Below, in pieces: positions 12,271 through 22,764 of a stretch of DNA of 28,464 nucleotides. Source of the stretch: Conidiobolus incongruus B7586 (taxonomy: Eukaryota; Entomophthoromycota; Entomophthoromycetes; Entomophthorales; Conidiobolaceae). The stretch lies in NCBI GenBank assembly GCA_000697335.1, contig JNEM01016963.1:1-28464 (forward strand), in the 5' to 3' direction. The notes below the pieces were generated by a model, which was not told the DNA's origin, ran no database searches, and saw only the letters and a program-made list of their open reading frames with translations. Position 1 is the first letter of the stretch. Every line of letters begins with the position of its first letter. Made by a program: the position numbers and the translations under genes.

Positions 12271-13997
12271 TAACCTATAAAAATTATTAATAATATTTCC
12301 ACTTAGTCATAATCAATTAATCCGAATTTTGTAAATTTGATAATAATAATAAAAAAGAATATATAATTATTATTAATTAATATTAAATTTTAATGAGAAT
12401 TTTATAATTTAAGATGAATAAATAAATATCAAGATAAATTAAAAGTTAATTTTAATATTAATTTACTCATTATTTTATTTAAATTGATTAATATTAATAA
12501 TTAAATAATTTAAAAATTAATATTAAAAAATTCTTATTAACAATTTTCATATGATTTTAATGACTCATAATATTATTATTCATTTAATTTAAATTTAACA
12601 TAAATTTTAATATCGGTTAAATTATATTTTTAAATATGATTCATATTTTATATAAGTTATATTAGTTTATTATAATTTTAAGGCATTAATTGGAGTTTTT
12701 AATTTGAATTAATTTACTATTGTTTTATTTGATTGATAATGTACTTTTATAGATAATGATCAATTATTGAAGGAATATATATATATATATTTAATTATTT
12801 GAATAATTTGATCAAATTCTACTTATTTAATATAAACCAATCATTTGATTATGAATAAATCCTAATAATTATAATTTGAAATTTAAATTATCACTGGAAG
12901 TGTTTATATTTTATTAATTGGGAATAGGTTTAACTCTAAAATAATCTTAATATGGTTTAGCTAAATTCAATATTTGATAATTTTTTACTATTGCCAATTT
13001 ATTAATAAGTATGAAATAATAATCAATAATCATAGACCATTCTAGAATAGTGTTAAAAACGAAATTAGCGATATTCTTGTAATTGATCAACTTATTTTGA
13101 TCCTAAGCTGTATTCCTAACAATTTCAATTACATACGTGCATTTTAATTTTTTTATTAATGGGCATTACTGCTGAATTTTAAAATTTTAATTCTAAATTC
13201 AACATTAAAAAGTTTGAAAATTAATTAGTCAAACTGGATACTGGAGTTTTTTAATGTCAAGTTTGATCAAAAAATACCTAATTTGGTAGTAATTGGATAA
13301 TTAGGTATATTGATTGGTAAGAATAACCATATTCTTCGCGGATTTTTTTGTTCAGGGATATAAGTTTGCTGGTTGAGATCGATTAAATTAATATTGCAAG
13401 TTGTGAAAATTAATATATTGAGAATATTAATTCTAACAAAATGTTTTAAAATTCAGATAATTTGATCACAGATTACAATTGATAATAGTTGATAATGATC
13501 TGAGAACCATATCTAAAAGATATATTATTAAATCACCATTATCAAGTCACGATTCCACTCATTATAAAAATAAACTCTCAAAAAACACCTCATATATTTG
13601 TAAAATATTTTATTTTGATTCAATATAGATAAAAGTGCAAAAATATTTTACATCACACAGCTGGATACTCTGTCTAATATTCAATTATCCAGAAAAGTGT
13701 CCATTTTTAACAAATTTTTGTTGGATATATTTAGTCTAGGGTCTTATTAGCATAATATGAACTGTTTATATTTATTTCTCCATTCCTGCTTTAAGTTAAA
13801 AAACTTATTTTCAGTATAATATTTAAAAGATTTTATATTCACAATGGATTTATATAATTTTTAGCTGCATTTTAAATCACAATTATATTATTTTAATTAG
13901 GAGTTCAATTTATAATTTTATAGTGATTCATGTATTAAAAATAGTTATAAACAGAATATTGTTCATGTTATTATTAAATTCATCCAATTAAATTTCT

Positions 13998-14018
13998 ATT
14001 ATTATTATTATTATTATT
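13998..14018. repeat. (ATT)7 microsatellite
   Basis: Seven perfect ATT units, followed by a T run. This is the clearest trinucleotide repeat in the window. Confidence 0.9.
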
Positions 14019-15510
14019 TTTAATATGATTTTTAATAATAAAAATTCATATATTAAATTGGAAACTATTTTGAGAATTTTAAAAGCGGACAATTTTAATT
14101 ATCAATTATTATGAAACAATCATAATTTTATATATCTAAAAAAATTTATAAATTATTTAATAATATTATTTTTTTTATATTTATTAAGATAAAACTTTTA
14201 TTATATGGATCATTTAAAAAATGAATCCATATAAAATATATAATAAATCAATCCAATCAGTTAATTATCTTATATCAATTAATTTTATATTTCTATAATT
14301 GGTTACATTATTATTAACAACTATTTTAATTATCAATTATATATAGTTAAGATAAAAATTTTATATATTTATCAAAATTATTTTCACATTAAAATACAAT
14401 GAAATAATATTAATAATACTAATTTGATATACTATATAATATTACTAATCAAAAGCTTGGTATAATAATATTTGTGTAATATTAATTATATCACAATTAA
14501 AATTTTGTATTACTATTTTGTTAATAATTAGTTACATTATTATTAATGTTAGTTTGTTTAATAGATTTAGGCTAAAAAATCATTATATATATTGATATAA
14601 AATTGATTTTTAATATGCTATAAAGATACTTGAATTATAGTATGCTAATTGGTTATAATTTTAATTGCAAAAATTAAGGATTCAAATCAAGTATAGCAAA
14701 ATTGAAAATGAATTAGTCCTAAAAATGTGAGATATTAATTTGTTTTTAATATACAACTTAGTAAAGTTCATAAAAATATTATTTCCAGAAATTATATAAA
14801 CATTTTGATATATTCTTACTAATATTTTGGTACTATAATTAAATTTCACAATTATATAATGTTATTAAGTTTAGTGGAATATCCAAAATTGTCAACTTTG
14901 ATTTTATCTATTAATACAATTTTATCTAAAATAATTATTTTATAAAAACAGTTGCCTTGTTTACAAGTATATTTTTTAATATGATCTATTATATTAAAAC
15001 TCAATTCAAGTGATTAATATTAAATTTCAATTGAAACTCAGATTTTCAAGCATTTAAACCAAAATCTAGTATTATACCCCAATTTTTAGATCAAATCATA
15101 ATATCAAAAATATTACTATACCTCAAAAATAATCGAATAACCATTAAGGTTCTATTATTTTTAATAAACAAATAGTTTAATTTATTTTAAGAAATTACAT
15201 AGTTGTGAAATAAGAATTAACAGAGAAATTTTAATAGTATTACAACATGCATAATTCCTACATATCAACTACCAAAACTGAGGTAATATTAATTGCATAT
15301 AAATCAAAATTTTGAGGCAATTGATTAATAAAAAAGTCTCAAGTCTATAGTATATATTTTGGGTAATTAATGCCCATCATTTTTCAAGGTTTCATAACCA
15401 AGAAAATCAAAATGATTTGATTATTTGATAAAATATGTATCAAGTTAATTGGATTAGTATAGCCATTATTTAAACGGACATTATTCCAATTATGAGACAT
15501 TAAATCAGTT

Positions 15511-15540
15511 AAATTCCATTAAATTCCAATAAATTCCCGT
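15511..15540. repeat. Three tandem copies of a 10-bp unit
   Basis: AAATTCCATT, AAATTCCAAT and AAATTCCCGT follow each other without a gap. The shared core is AAATTCC and the period matches one helical turn. It could be a clustered binding site or a short minisatellite. Confidence 0.6.
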
Positions 15541-15904
15541 GTGATGATCAAATCGGCATTAAAAATTCTTAAATGGAAATTTTTATCATGTCTCGGATTG
15601 AGTAGAAAAATTTGTTAAAACTATATAATTTATGAAACATAAATAGTAATAGTCAGTATATTTTGGCTGATGTGAGTTACTACACACTACATAAGTATTG
15701 CCATTGTTTGTTTTGAATTTAACAAAGTTGCGCATTTTTTGAGATAATTAAAATGTTTAGTTTAATTTTTAAGGTTTAAATCTATGGCTTCAATTTTTAT
15801 ATGAAATTTATACATAATAAAACATTGAAAAAAATGATTATAATAGTAAAAAATTGAAAGTATTTTGATGATCATTATAGAACTATCTTTAAAGTGTAAA
15901 CCTG

Positions 15905-16310
15905 TGAGATGTTTTTATCTCGAGTTGTATTCGTGACAGTAATTCGCCCATTCTATTCTAAAAGATATAATAATTAGGCTTTATAAACTTATACAAGAAA
16001 AGTGTTAATCATTGTGATTACAGTTGTTTACCCCTGAAAATGATTTTCCAGTGCCTTTATTTTCAGTAAAGATCATCTCTTCAAGTTTAATATTGCTGAA
16101 ATTTGATTATTTTCCGTTTAAAAAGGAGTTAAAGAAAAAATAATTGACCATGATTGAAAGATAAGCTGTATGCAGCTTTTCTCTAAGCCAAATTCCGAAC
16201 TTGATACAACCTATTCTCAGCTTTGTCATACATTCAACTATAATAGTGAAATTCCGAGATGTATCCTATCCCTTTGCATTTACTAATGGATTAGATCTTT
16301 GCAATTCATT
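15905..16310. other. Lower-AT patch with overlapping open runs, possible gene relic
   Basis: A local rise in GC with coding-like frames on both strands. On plus, an ATG at 16170 starts 38 codons (MQLFSKPNSELDTTYSQL...) ending at 16286, and the frame is open from 16158. On minus, 16265-16107 is open for 52 codons and includes MTKLRIGCIKFGIWLREKLH. It is followed in the same direction by a run containing LEEMIFTENKGTGKSF and, beyond a possible GTAAAC...TTTTAG intron, by NRMGELLSRIQLEIKTSH. None is recognisable and the frames conflict, so I cannot choose a strand. It may be what remains of a gene. Confidence 0.25.
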
Positions 16311-17151
16311 CATATCAATTTTAATTAATAATCAATTCACATTATTTTAATAGTTGAAATAAATTTACAATTTTAGTGATAAAACCCGATAGCAAAGATA
16401 ATCAAATATCTGAACCAAATATTTGTCGGTTTCCATTTTTAAAACAATATTGAGTTTATAATCTGACACAATTGTCTAATAAATGTAGGCTATTAATATG
16501 CACATATTTAAAAATAATATTTGAAACATAAAAATTATTTAAAATTTGATTTTTTTTAAATTTTCAAATTAAAATATTGAATTAAAAAATATTAAAATAA
16601 CAAAAATAATTATAACAACAAGAGGCATTAAATTAATAATAAGTGAATTAACAACAGGTTTATTTAACTTATAATTGTGTTAATATATAGTTCGATGTAT
16701 AGCAACCTTGACAGCTACTAACTTATTAAACACTTAACATTGTAATTTCAACCGATAGTGGTATCATTGTTTGTATTTACTATTAGTTTGAAATTAATAT
16801 ATTAGTCATTATTTGTGGTAATAATGTATTACAATTATTTAGAATTAATTAAAATAATTTTAATATTGAAAAGAATAATAAATAATTGATTGAAAACAAT
16901 TAAGAGGTAGTATATTGTGGTATATGTAATTATATATTTTGCTTTATTCCAATGCATTTTATATGAATAATTTACTACATTATCATGAATTATTTTTCCT
17001 CAATTTTATTTTAATCGACATTTTTTTAATGAAAATTTAAAATAATTGTATTGTATTTTAATTATATTGAAATGTTTAACCCTTTAAAGATAGGAAGTTC
17101 GATCAAATATTAAATCGTTATAAAGCATAAATTTCTTATTTGAAATTAAGC

Positions 17152-17239
17152 CTAATATAAATAACCTCATCATCATTCATATTATTTATTATATCAATGT
17201 TAATTTATTCCAACCTATTTACTCATACTAAATTATTCA
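17152..17239 (+). promoter_or_regulatory. Short duplicated 5' flank of zinc-finger gene B
   Basis: These 88 bases align with 11148-11240 upstream of copy A, at roughly 80% identity with small indels. The match includes TATAAATA at 17156-17163 and the segment CTCATACTAA...ATTATTCA before the ATG. To the left of 17152 the likeness to copy A stops, so the CT-rich block, CCCCT pentamers, CCAAT pentamer and distal TATAAATA of copy A have no counterpart here. Confidence 0.55.
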
Positions 17240-17980
17240 ATGATGTCTTCTAACTTCACTCCCGTTCTCGATTCTACTCCAGTTTTTGCCGATAACCAAG
17301 GTCAATTCTACTTTGATCAAACTAAATGTGCTTTGACTCAAGCTCAAGCAGATTACCTCCAACAAGATCCCGCCGCTGCTTACTGCTCTCCTCCTCTCTT
17401 GGATCAGCAAGCAACCTTCACTAACTGGGTCCCAGTGCCATGTGTTCCATCCAATGTCCCCAGCAGTTTCAATACTGATGTCTACTCACACATTCCTATA
17501 TTTCAGAACAGCCCCTATTTGATGTCAGATACTGTATTTTATAGCCCCAGCATGGGATTTTACCGCAATGGAACATTATTGCAAGACCAATCATTTGCTT
17601 TGTACCTTTCCATGCTCTCATCCACGGGTCAAATCAGCCGAGTGTCCCCTCATGTCTCCTCTAATAAGCATGCTAAGCCATACAGGTGCATGATTTGCTC
17701 TAGATTATTCACTAGAAAGCACGATCTTCAGCGTCATATCCGTGTGCACACTGGTGTAAAACCATACAAGTGCAAGTTCTGCGACTGTTCTTTCTCTCGC
17801 ACAGACGCTCTCACGCGCCATCTCCGTGTTGATGAACGCTGCAAACTTTCATTCCAAGAATACCAAAAAAAACATGGTCCCCAAATCAGAAAAAGGGGCA
17901 AGAAACCAACTTTCAAAGTTGAAACAAACAAAATTGATCAGCCTTCGAAATCCACAAATATTACATATGAATCATCTTAA
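17240..17980 (+). CDS. Two-finger C2H2 transcription factor, copy B
   Basis: A 246-aa intronless paralogue of the gene at 11241-12002, collinear with it to about residue 222. Residues 1-81 are identical to copy A. From residue 82 the middle region diverges strongly: several acidic residues and prolines are replaced, for example by Tyr, His and Ile. All zinc ligands are kept (C150, C153, H166, H170; C178, C181, H194, C201). The helices read RKHDLQRH and RTDALTRH, so the base-contacting residues match copy A. The basic patch persists (RKRGKKP, 217-223), but the Ala-rich tail is replaced by a Lys/Asn/Ser-rich one. The open frame and intact ligands argue for a working gene. The weaker promoter context and more AT-rich codons in the diverged part suggest relaxed constraint or a new role. 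It was probably made by duplication from copy A. Confidence 0.88.
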   Translation: MMSSNFTPVLDSTPVFADNQGQFYFDQTKCALTQAQADYLQQDPAAAYCSPPLLDQQATFTNWVPVPCVPSNVPSSFNTDVYSHIPIFQNSPYLMSDTVFYSPSMGFYRNGTLLQDQSFALYLSMLSSTGQISRVSPHVSSNKHAKPYRCMICSRLFTRKHDLQRHIRVHTGVKPYKCKFCDCSFSRTDALTRHLRVDERCKLSFQEYQKKHGPQIRKRGKKPTFKVETNKIDQPSKSTNITYESS

Positions 17981-18250
17981 CTTCAACACAATTGACTATC
18001 TAATTCATTCAACCAAATTCACAATGTATAATAGGTTCAAAACCCTCAAAGTTGCTAATTAATATAAGACATAGCAAAGAATTGATTATTGGTGAAAAGT
18101 CATTGTAGATCTATTCATAAGAATGAAAATAATGTATCACGAATCAAACCATTACCAATAATTTAAAACCTGTAATTAATTTTTAATAAAATTATTTTGA
18201 TAATAAAAATAATTTAATAGCAATAATTCTCATTTAAAAATCAAAATATC
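17981..18250 (+). other. Duplicated 3' flank of zinc-finger gene B
   Basis: It aligns patchily with 12003-12270, including CAACCAAATTCACAATGTATAATA after the stop region and CAATAATTCTCATTTAAAAATC near 18219. The duplicated block therefore covers about 1.1 kb: 17152 to about 18250 against 11148 to about 12270. Confidence 0.55.
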
Positions 18251-20700
18251 AAAGTAAAATTAAGTTAATAATTAGTTATAAAAATTGGTCATATGATTTT
18301 TCTTAATCTAAAGGGAATATACATAATTAATTTTATTCACTTAATTATTAATATGGTTAAGATAATTGTATAAATATATTTATAATATTATTAAATTGAT
18401 TATGTATATACTATATTTAAATAGTAAAAATATGATATATATATATATATTTATTATAATTATATTTTATTTTATAAAATTAATCTAATTAAATTGATTC
18501 ACTATAGCTGAGATAAAATTTAAATAATATTGTTACTTATATTTAATCAAATAGAGATTATTAATAACACTTTTCAATATATATATATATATATATAAAT
18601 ATAAAATACTTTTTACAATATCAGCTTTAATTAAAACATGAATTATATTTTTATTAAAATTATATCTTTTTTGAATTATGAAGTATTTAAGAGCGGTGAT
18701 GATTCGCAATATTTAGCTCAATTAGAAAATATCAATTGAAACCATAAAAAGAATGGCATTGATTCAGCTAAAACTTAATGACCGAGTTTTCTAGATATAC
18801 TTTAACCAAAACTTATTAAAACCATTATTACAGCTAAAAATCAATGACCAAATTGACTTGGATATGTTGTTCAAGCATCTCATTACAACAAAATATACAT
18901 CAAATTTTATTATTTTAATATAGGATATATTTCAATCAGTTAACTTATATTATTCAATTTAATTAAAAATTAATATAAGTCTAATAAATTATGATTCATT
19001 TTTAGAATCTAATATAACTTCCAATTGTCAAATATTTTTTTATAATAATTTTATATCCTTTTTAAAATTTCATAATTAATATAGTTAATAATTATAAAAC
19101 TAAATTGAAATATTAATAAATTATAATTTAGAATTAATTAACCTTAAAAATTTCTCAAATTATAAAGTAAATTTTAATTGGATATAATTATAATAAATGA
19201 TAGAATATTGAATGAATTGAATATTTAATTTTTTTATGTATGCTACTTGCTGATTAATTATAATATCAATACATTTGGTTTTTGTTTAATTAATGTATAT
19301 TACTTAAAAATTTCAATTTATATATCAAACTATTGTTTTTTTAAAAAATTCAAATTATATAATTTTAGATTAATTAAGATATATAAATTAATTTTTATTT
19401 TTATAACTTATTTTGTTTTTGGTTAATTAAAGTGATAATAGTATTTTTATTTTAATAATAGTACAAACTATAATTTTTTTCATTAAAATTGATTTTAAAA
19501 ATGCAATTTTGGTATAGAGATAAATTTTAATAATATCATTCTATTATAACTACTAAAATGTTCTCAGCATTACAAATTATACTCCCATATTAAACTTATT
19601 AATATAGTAAACCATATTAAAAATCTTCTAGCGACCATGATTGATGATTTTTTATATTACAATTTTATTAATAAGTTTATAATAATACCTAACTCTTGCT
19701 AGCATTTAAAATTTGCTTTATATTAAATATTCAAGTAAATCGATTTAAATTAGAATAAATAAAAATCAATATTATTCAAATATACATTAGTTCATTTTGA
19801 GTTGAATATGTTTTATATTAAAATATTAATATTAAATTTTTATAATTATTAATTTATCAATACTTAATTACTTAAAATGTAAATATTGAAATTAAATTGA
19901 TAATAATTAATTAAATTTATAATGTCGGGATTTATATTATTAATTAATATTGCAATATTCACCAGTTAAGACGATTATCATTTCACTAAGTCAAAAATTT
20001 GTCTAAATATACAACAATAAATTTTATAATCAGAGCTGTATCTCTAGAAAAAGTTAATTTTTTTGGGATATTAGATTATTTAAAATTATTTCCTTGATCT
20101 GGCAAACAATAAAATTTATTTTAAAATAATTAATATTTTCAAATAAAATTTTTGTAAGTAAAAAATTATATTATAATTAAACATTCAAACCGCATTCTAA
20201 TATTTTGAATACAAAGTTCTTAGAACAATCATATCCTTTAAAACTTCAAAAAACCGCTGTTATTGGAAAATGGGGTATGTGTTATTTATTAAAAACTACA
20301 TTAAAAAGCTATTGATGTTTTGTTTAAAATAACCACACTTAATTCTTAGAATTAGCTAAGCTGAAATTATTTTATAGATCAAGAAATTATTTAAATCAAA
20401 TTAATTTTATTAATAATTAAATTTAAAACTATACCGCATCAAAACTTAAATATGCATTTAAGTTTATTTTAGTTGTAAAATTTATATTTATTCAAAGCGA
20501 TGTTGCAAATGTAATACTTATTAGATTAGCTAACTTTTGAATCAAACGATTTCAATAAAATTAATATAATTTTAATAGTTAATGTTAAATCAGACTAGAA
20601 TTGATGTAAATTCATTTGTTCAAGTGCATAATATGATTAAATAAATAAGATTTTTGAAAGTGAAATGTTGATAATATAAAAATAAAAAATTTTCAAATAT
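18251..20700. other. AT-rich intergenic stretch
   Basis: No supported gene or RNA. It contains (AT)8 at 18435-18450 and (AT)10 at 18577-18597 and is otherwise unremarkable. Confidence 0.7.
18577..18597. repeat. (AT)10 microsatellite
   Basis: The longest uninterrupted AT dinucleotide tract in the window. Confidence 0.9.
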
Positions 20701-20707
20701 ACTTTTG

Positions 20708-20713
20708 AAAAAA
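20708..20713 (-). terminator. RNA polymerase III terminator of tRNA-Asn
   Basis: Six A on the plus strand give a T6 run on the minus strand, two bases past the tRNA 3' end. This is the usual pol III stop. Confidence 0.85.
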
Positions 20714-20715
20714 TT

Positions 20716-20789
20716 CGCTCCCAGGTGGGCTTGAACCACCAACCTCCCGATTAACAGTCGGACGCGCTAGCCAATTGCGCCATGGAAGC
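20716..20789 (-). tRNA. tRNA-Asn (anticodon GUU)
   Basis: A complete 74-nt cloverleaf read on the minus strand. The acceptor stem GCTTCCA pairs with TGGGAGC, with one G-T pair. The D stem is GCGC/GCGC. The anticodon stem TCCGA/TCGGG encloses CTGTTAA, with the GTT anticodon at 20755-20753. The variable loop is AGGTT, and the T arm is GGTGG-TTCAAGC-CCACC. The discriminator base is G, as expected for asparagine. The internal A box (TGGCGCAATTGG) and B box (GGTTCAAGCCC) are good. There is no intron. The CCA end is not encoded, as is usual in eukaryotes. Its first base touches the TAA of the ORF upstream on the same strand. Confidence 0.98.
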
Positions 20790-21002
20790 TTACATTTTTA
20801 TCCTTGTTATTAGGTCTTGAAGCATTATCGAGAACATCGGCACAGCCATTGTGTAAGCGAGGTTGTAAAGCATGATGTCTACCAACTGGGGTAAGCTGCC
20901 GATGATAAGTTCCCTGGTTATCCGGCCATGATCATTTGTATACGGGATGTTGTAAAGCGCGACTAGACCAGTAGCGACAGTGGCAGTGTGAGGATCCGAC
21001 AT
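20790..21002 (-). CDS. Small unrecognised protein, stop codon abutting tRNA-Asn
   Basis: A 70-aa ORF in a clear GC-rich island, with codon use unlike the surrounding desert. That makes it more credible than other ORFs of its size. It starts MSDPHTATVATGLVALYNIP, has a polar middle (YTNDHGRITRE), and ends in a hydrophobic or amphipathic half, LIIGSLPQLVDIMLYNLAYT, then MAVPMFSIMLQDLITRIKM. It is too short for a confident membrane call, and I do not recognise it. TAA at 20792-20790 lies directly next to tRNA base 1. The end also reads AAAAATGTAAGC, so GTAAGC could be a 5' splice site and this could be exon 1 of a longer gene with the tRNA in its intron. Upstream on the same strand are a TATA-like site and a long pyrimidine tract, as expected of a promoter. 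Confidence 0.5.
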   Translation of the reverse strand: MSDPHTATVATGLVALYNIPYTNDHGRITRELIIGSLPQLVDIMLYNLAYTMAVPMFSIMLQDLITRIKM

Positions 21003-21146
21003 GCTAAGAGGATGGAATCACATAATATGAATATGAACGAGTATTAAATGAATAATGGAAGGTGATTCAAGTGGAACCATAGGCAACTACTGGAACACAT
21101 TAAAAGGGTGGTTTTTGGAAGTAGGAAAAAGGTTTGTTTAGGTACA

Positions 21147-21221
21147 AAAGAAAGGAGAGAGGGAGAGAGAGAGAGAGAAGGAAGAAGGAGAAGTACTTCT
21201 TATAATTAAGTAAAATATATA
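21147..21221 (-). promoter_or_regulatory. Putative promoter of the minus-strand small gene
   Basis: Read on the minus strand, a TATATATTTTA box (21221-21211) is followed by a perfect 12-bp palindrome AGAAGTACTTCT (21200-21189) and then by a pyrimidine tract containing long CT repeats (plus-strand GA run at 21155-21179). A TATA box followed by a pyrimidine-rich initiation region is common in fungal promoters. This would give a 5' leader of about 150-180 nt. The assignment is inference from motifs and strand. Confidence 0.45.
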
Positions 21222-21344
21222 GGCATAAATATACAACAACTGGGTAATAGTGAAGTCACTCGGATGTGGACTGGTAGAACGATGATAAAGCCTAATTCGA
21301 TTAATAGGGACTTGGTAGTGAGTTTGAGTGAGAAAAGGTATCAA

Positions 21345-22560
21345 TCAAGTAACAATTGCCATAATATCCACAATATTATAAATGTTAGCTCACTCTTAGA
21401 TTGATAACAATAATAATATTTTTCTAATTATTTATTCATATTTATCAATATTACTAATATAAATTTTAAATCAAATATTTCAATATTTTTTAAATATATT
21501 ATTGATTATTAATTATTCTCACTTTGATATCTATATTTAATTATACTCTACATATTTTAATTCCCATTATGAATAAATTATAAATATCAGAAAATAATAT
21601 ATAATGCAATAAATTAAGTATTACATAAATACTGATCAATTGATGAATTTACTCTAAATTTTTATAATTTTTTAGATTAACTAATTATTTATGCACATTG
21701 ACAAATTTAAGAAAAATTGAATAAAAAATTTTGATAATGTTTGTTTGCTCTATGTTTAAATATCCCTACAAGGTTTTTTTGATAAATATTTCTATTAATA
21801 TAAAAAGAAATTTAATTTCATATTCATTAAATTACTATAATTTTGAATTTACAATTTTCATTCATTTTTAATTTTAGCATTTTTAACCTAATATAATAAA
21901 TATTTTATAAATTACTCTATATGATAACAAATTCATTATACTGAAGATATATTTCATATATAAGGAAATCATCATTTAATTGGATAATAATGAATTTGTT
22001 ATTTGAGAATTTGGTATTTATTAAATCATTTACGTTACTTTGTGAAATAATTTGAAACAGTTGAATCAAATTTTGAATATAGAAATTAACAAAAATTTGA
22101 ATTAATGTTTGTTTAATCATTTTTTAATTTTTAAATTTAAATTGTTAAGTAAATTTATAATTCAATAATAAAAACAATTATATCATCTATATTGTTTCAA
22201 TATTACTCCATCAACAATATAAGTGTGTGTGCTCATTATAATCGATTGAAGCATCTAAAAAATATATCCATTTTGTTTGTAAATTTGCTTAATATAGTTT
22301 ATCATTTTATTATAGATAGAAGATTTTACTATATTAAGAAAAATATAACATAATAATTTCCGTTTTCATCATTCTATTTACCCAATGAATTTCTAATTTG
22401 TCAACAGTAAATAGAAATAATTAAATCTTTTATCAATTAATGTAAATTTGAAAGGTTAACAAAATCAAATTTTGTCTAAAGTAATACTTTATAATTTTTG
22501 ACCGAAACTAAAATATTTCGTTCATTTATAACAGAGATTATTATTTAATATTTTAAATAA
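21345..22560. other. AT-rich intergenic stretch
   Basis: No supported gene. A minus-strand run at 21917-22120 is open for 67 codons, but its Ile/Asn-rich translation simply reflects AT-rich DNA. Confidence 0.65.
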
Positions 22561-22581
22561 TATAGGAATTTAGAAACTTAC

Positions 22582-22764
22582 ATTAGTAATATTCTTCAGG
22601 AATTCATCTTCGGGTTGTACGAAGACTATGATGAATACTATCAAATCGAAACCAATATTAAAATAATTTTTGTCATAAACCCAATTGTTTTCAATTCTAA
22701 AATCAACTACAAATATCTTAACAACATTTAAGCTACTGTCACGACCCATCGTGACATTATCCAA
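22582..22764 (-). CDS. Possible first exon on the minus strand, ending at GTAAGT
   Basis: Sixty-one codons from ATG 22764 run to a perfect GTAAGT donor (minus strand, 22581-22576), leaving phase 0. The peptide has a polar start (MDNVTMGRDSSLNVVK), a hydrophobic stretch, FDLIVFIIVFV, and an acidic end, QPEDEFLKNITN. Without splicing, the frame stops four codons later. Candidate acceptors lie at TTTTAG and CTTTAG 60-110 bp downstream, but every continuation I tried meets a stop within about 25 codons. It could be the first exon of an unrecognised gene, a broken gene or chance. It would be transcribed divergently from the ORF at 22963. Confidence 0.25.

Larger units (their letters stand above)
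12271..17150. other. AT-rich spacer between the two zinc-finger paralogues
   Basis: About 4.9 kb with no supported gene. Simple repeats are present: (AT)8 at 12775-12790, (ATT)7 at 13998-14018, and three copies of a 10-bp AAATTCC-type unit at 15511-15540. A less AT-rich patch at 15905-16310 has open runs on both strands and is listed separately. No mobile element is recognisable that would explain the duplication. Confidence 0.65.

Noticed and set aside
17734-18062. ORFs overlapping zinc-finger gene B in other frames
   Set aside because: Same reason; they arise from the conserved coding bias of the finger region.
21138-21344. 68-aa minus-strand ORF running through the CT-rich tract
   Set aside because: It lies in the promoter and leader region of the 20790-21002 gene, and its Ser/Leu repeats simply translate the CT dinucleotide run.
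21917-22120. 67-aa minus-strand ORF
   Set aside because: Composition is that of the surrounding AT-rich DNA and it has no domain; expected by chance.
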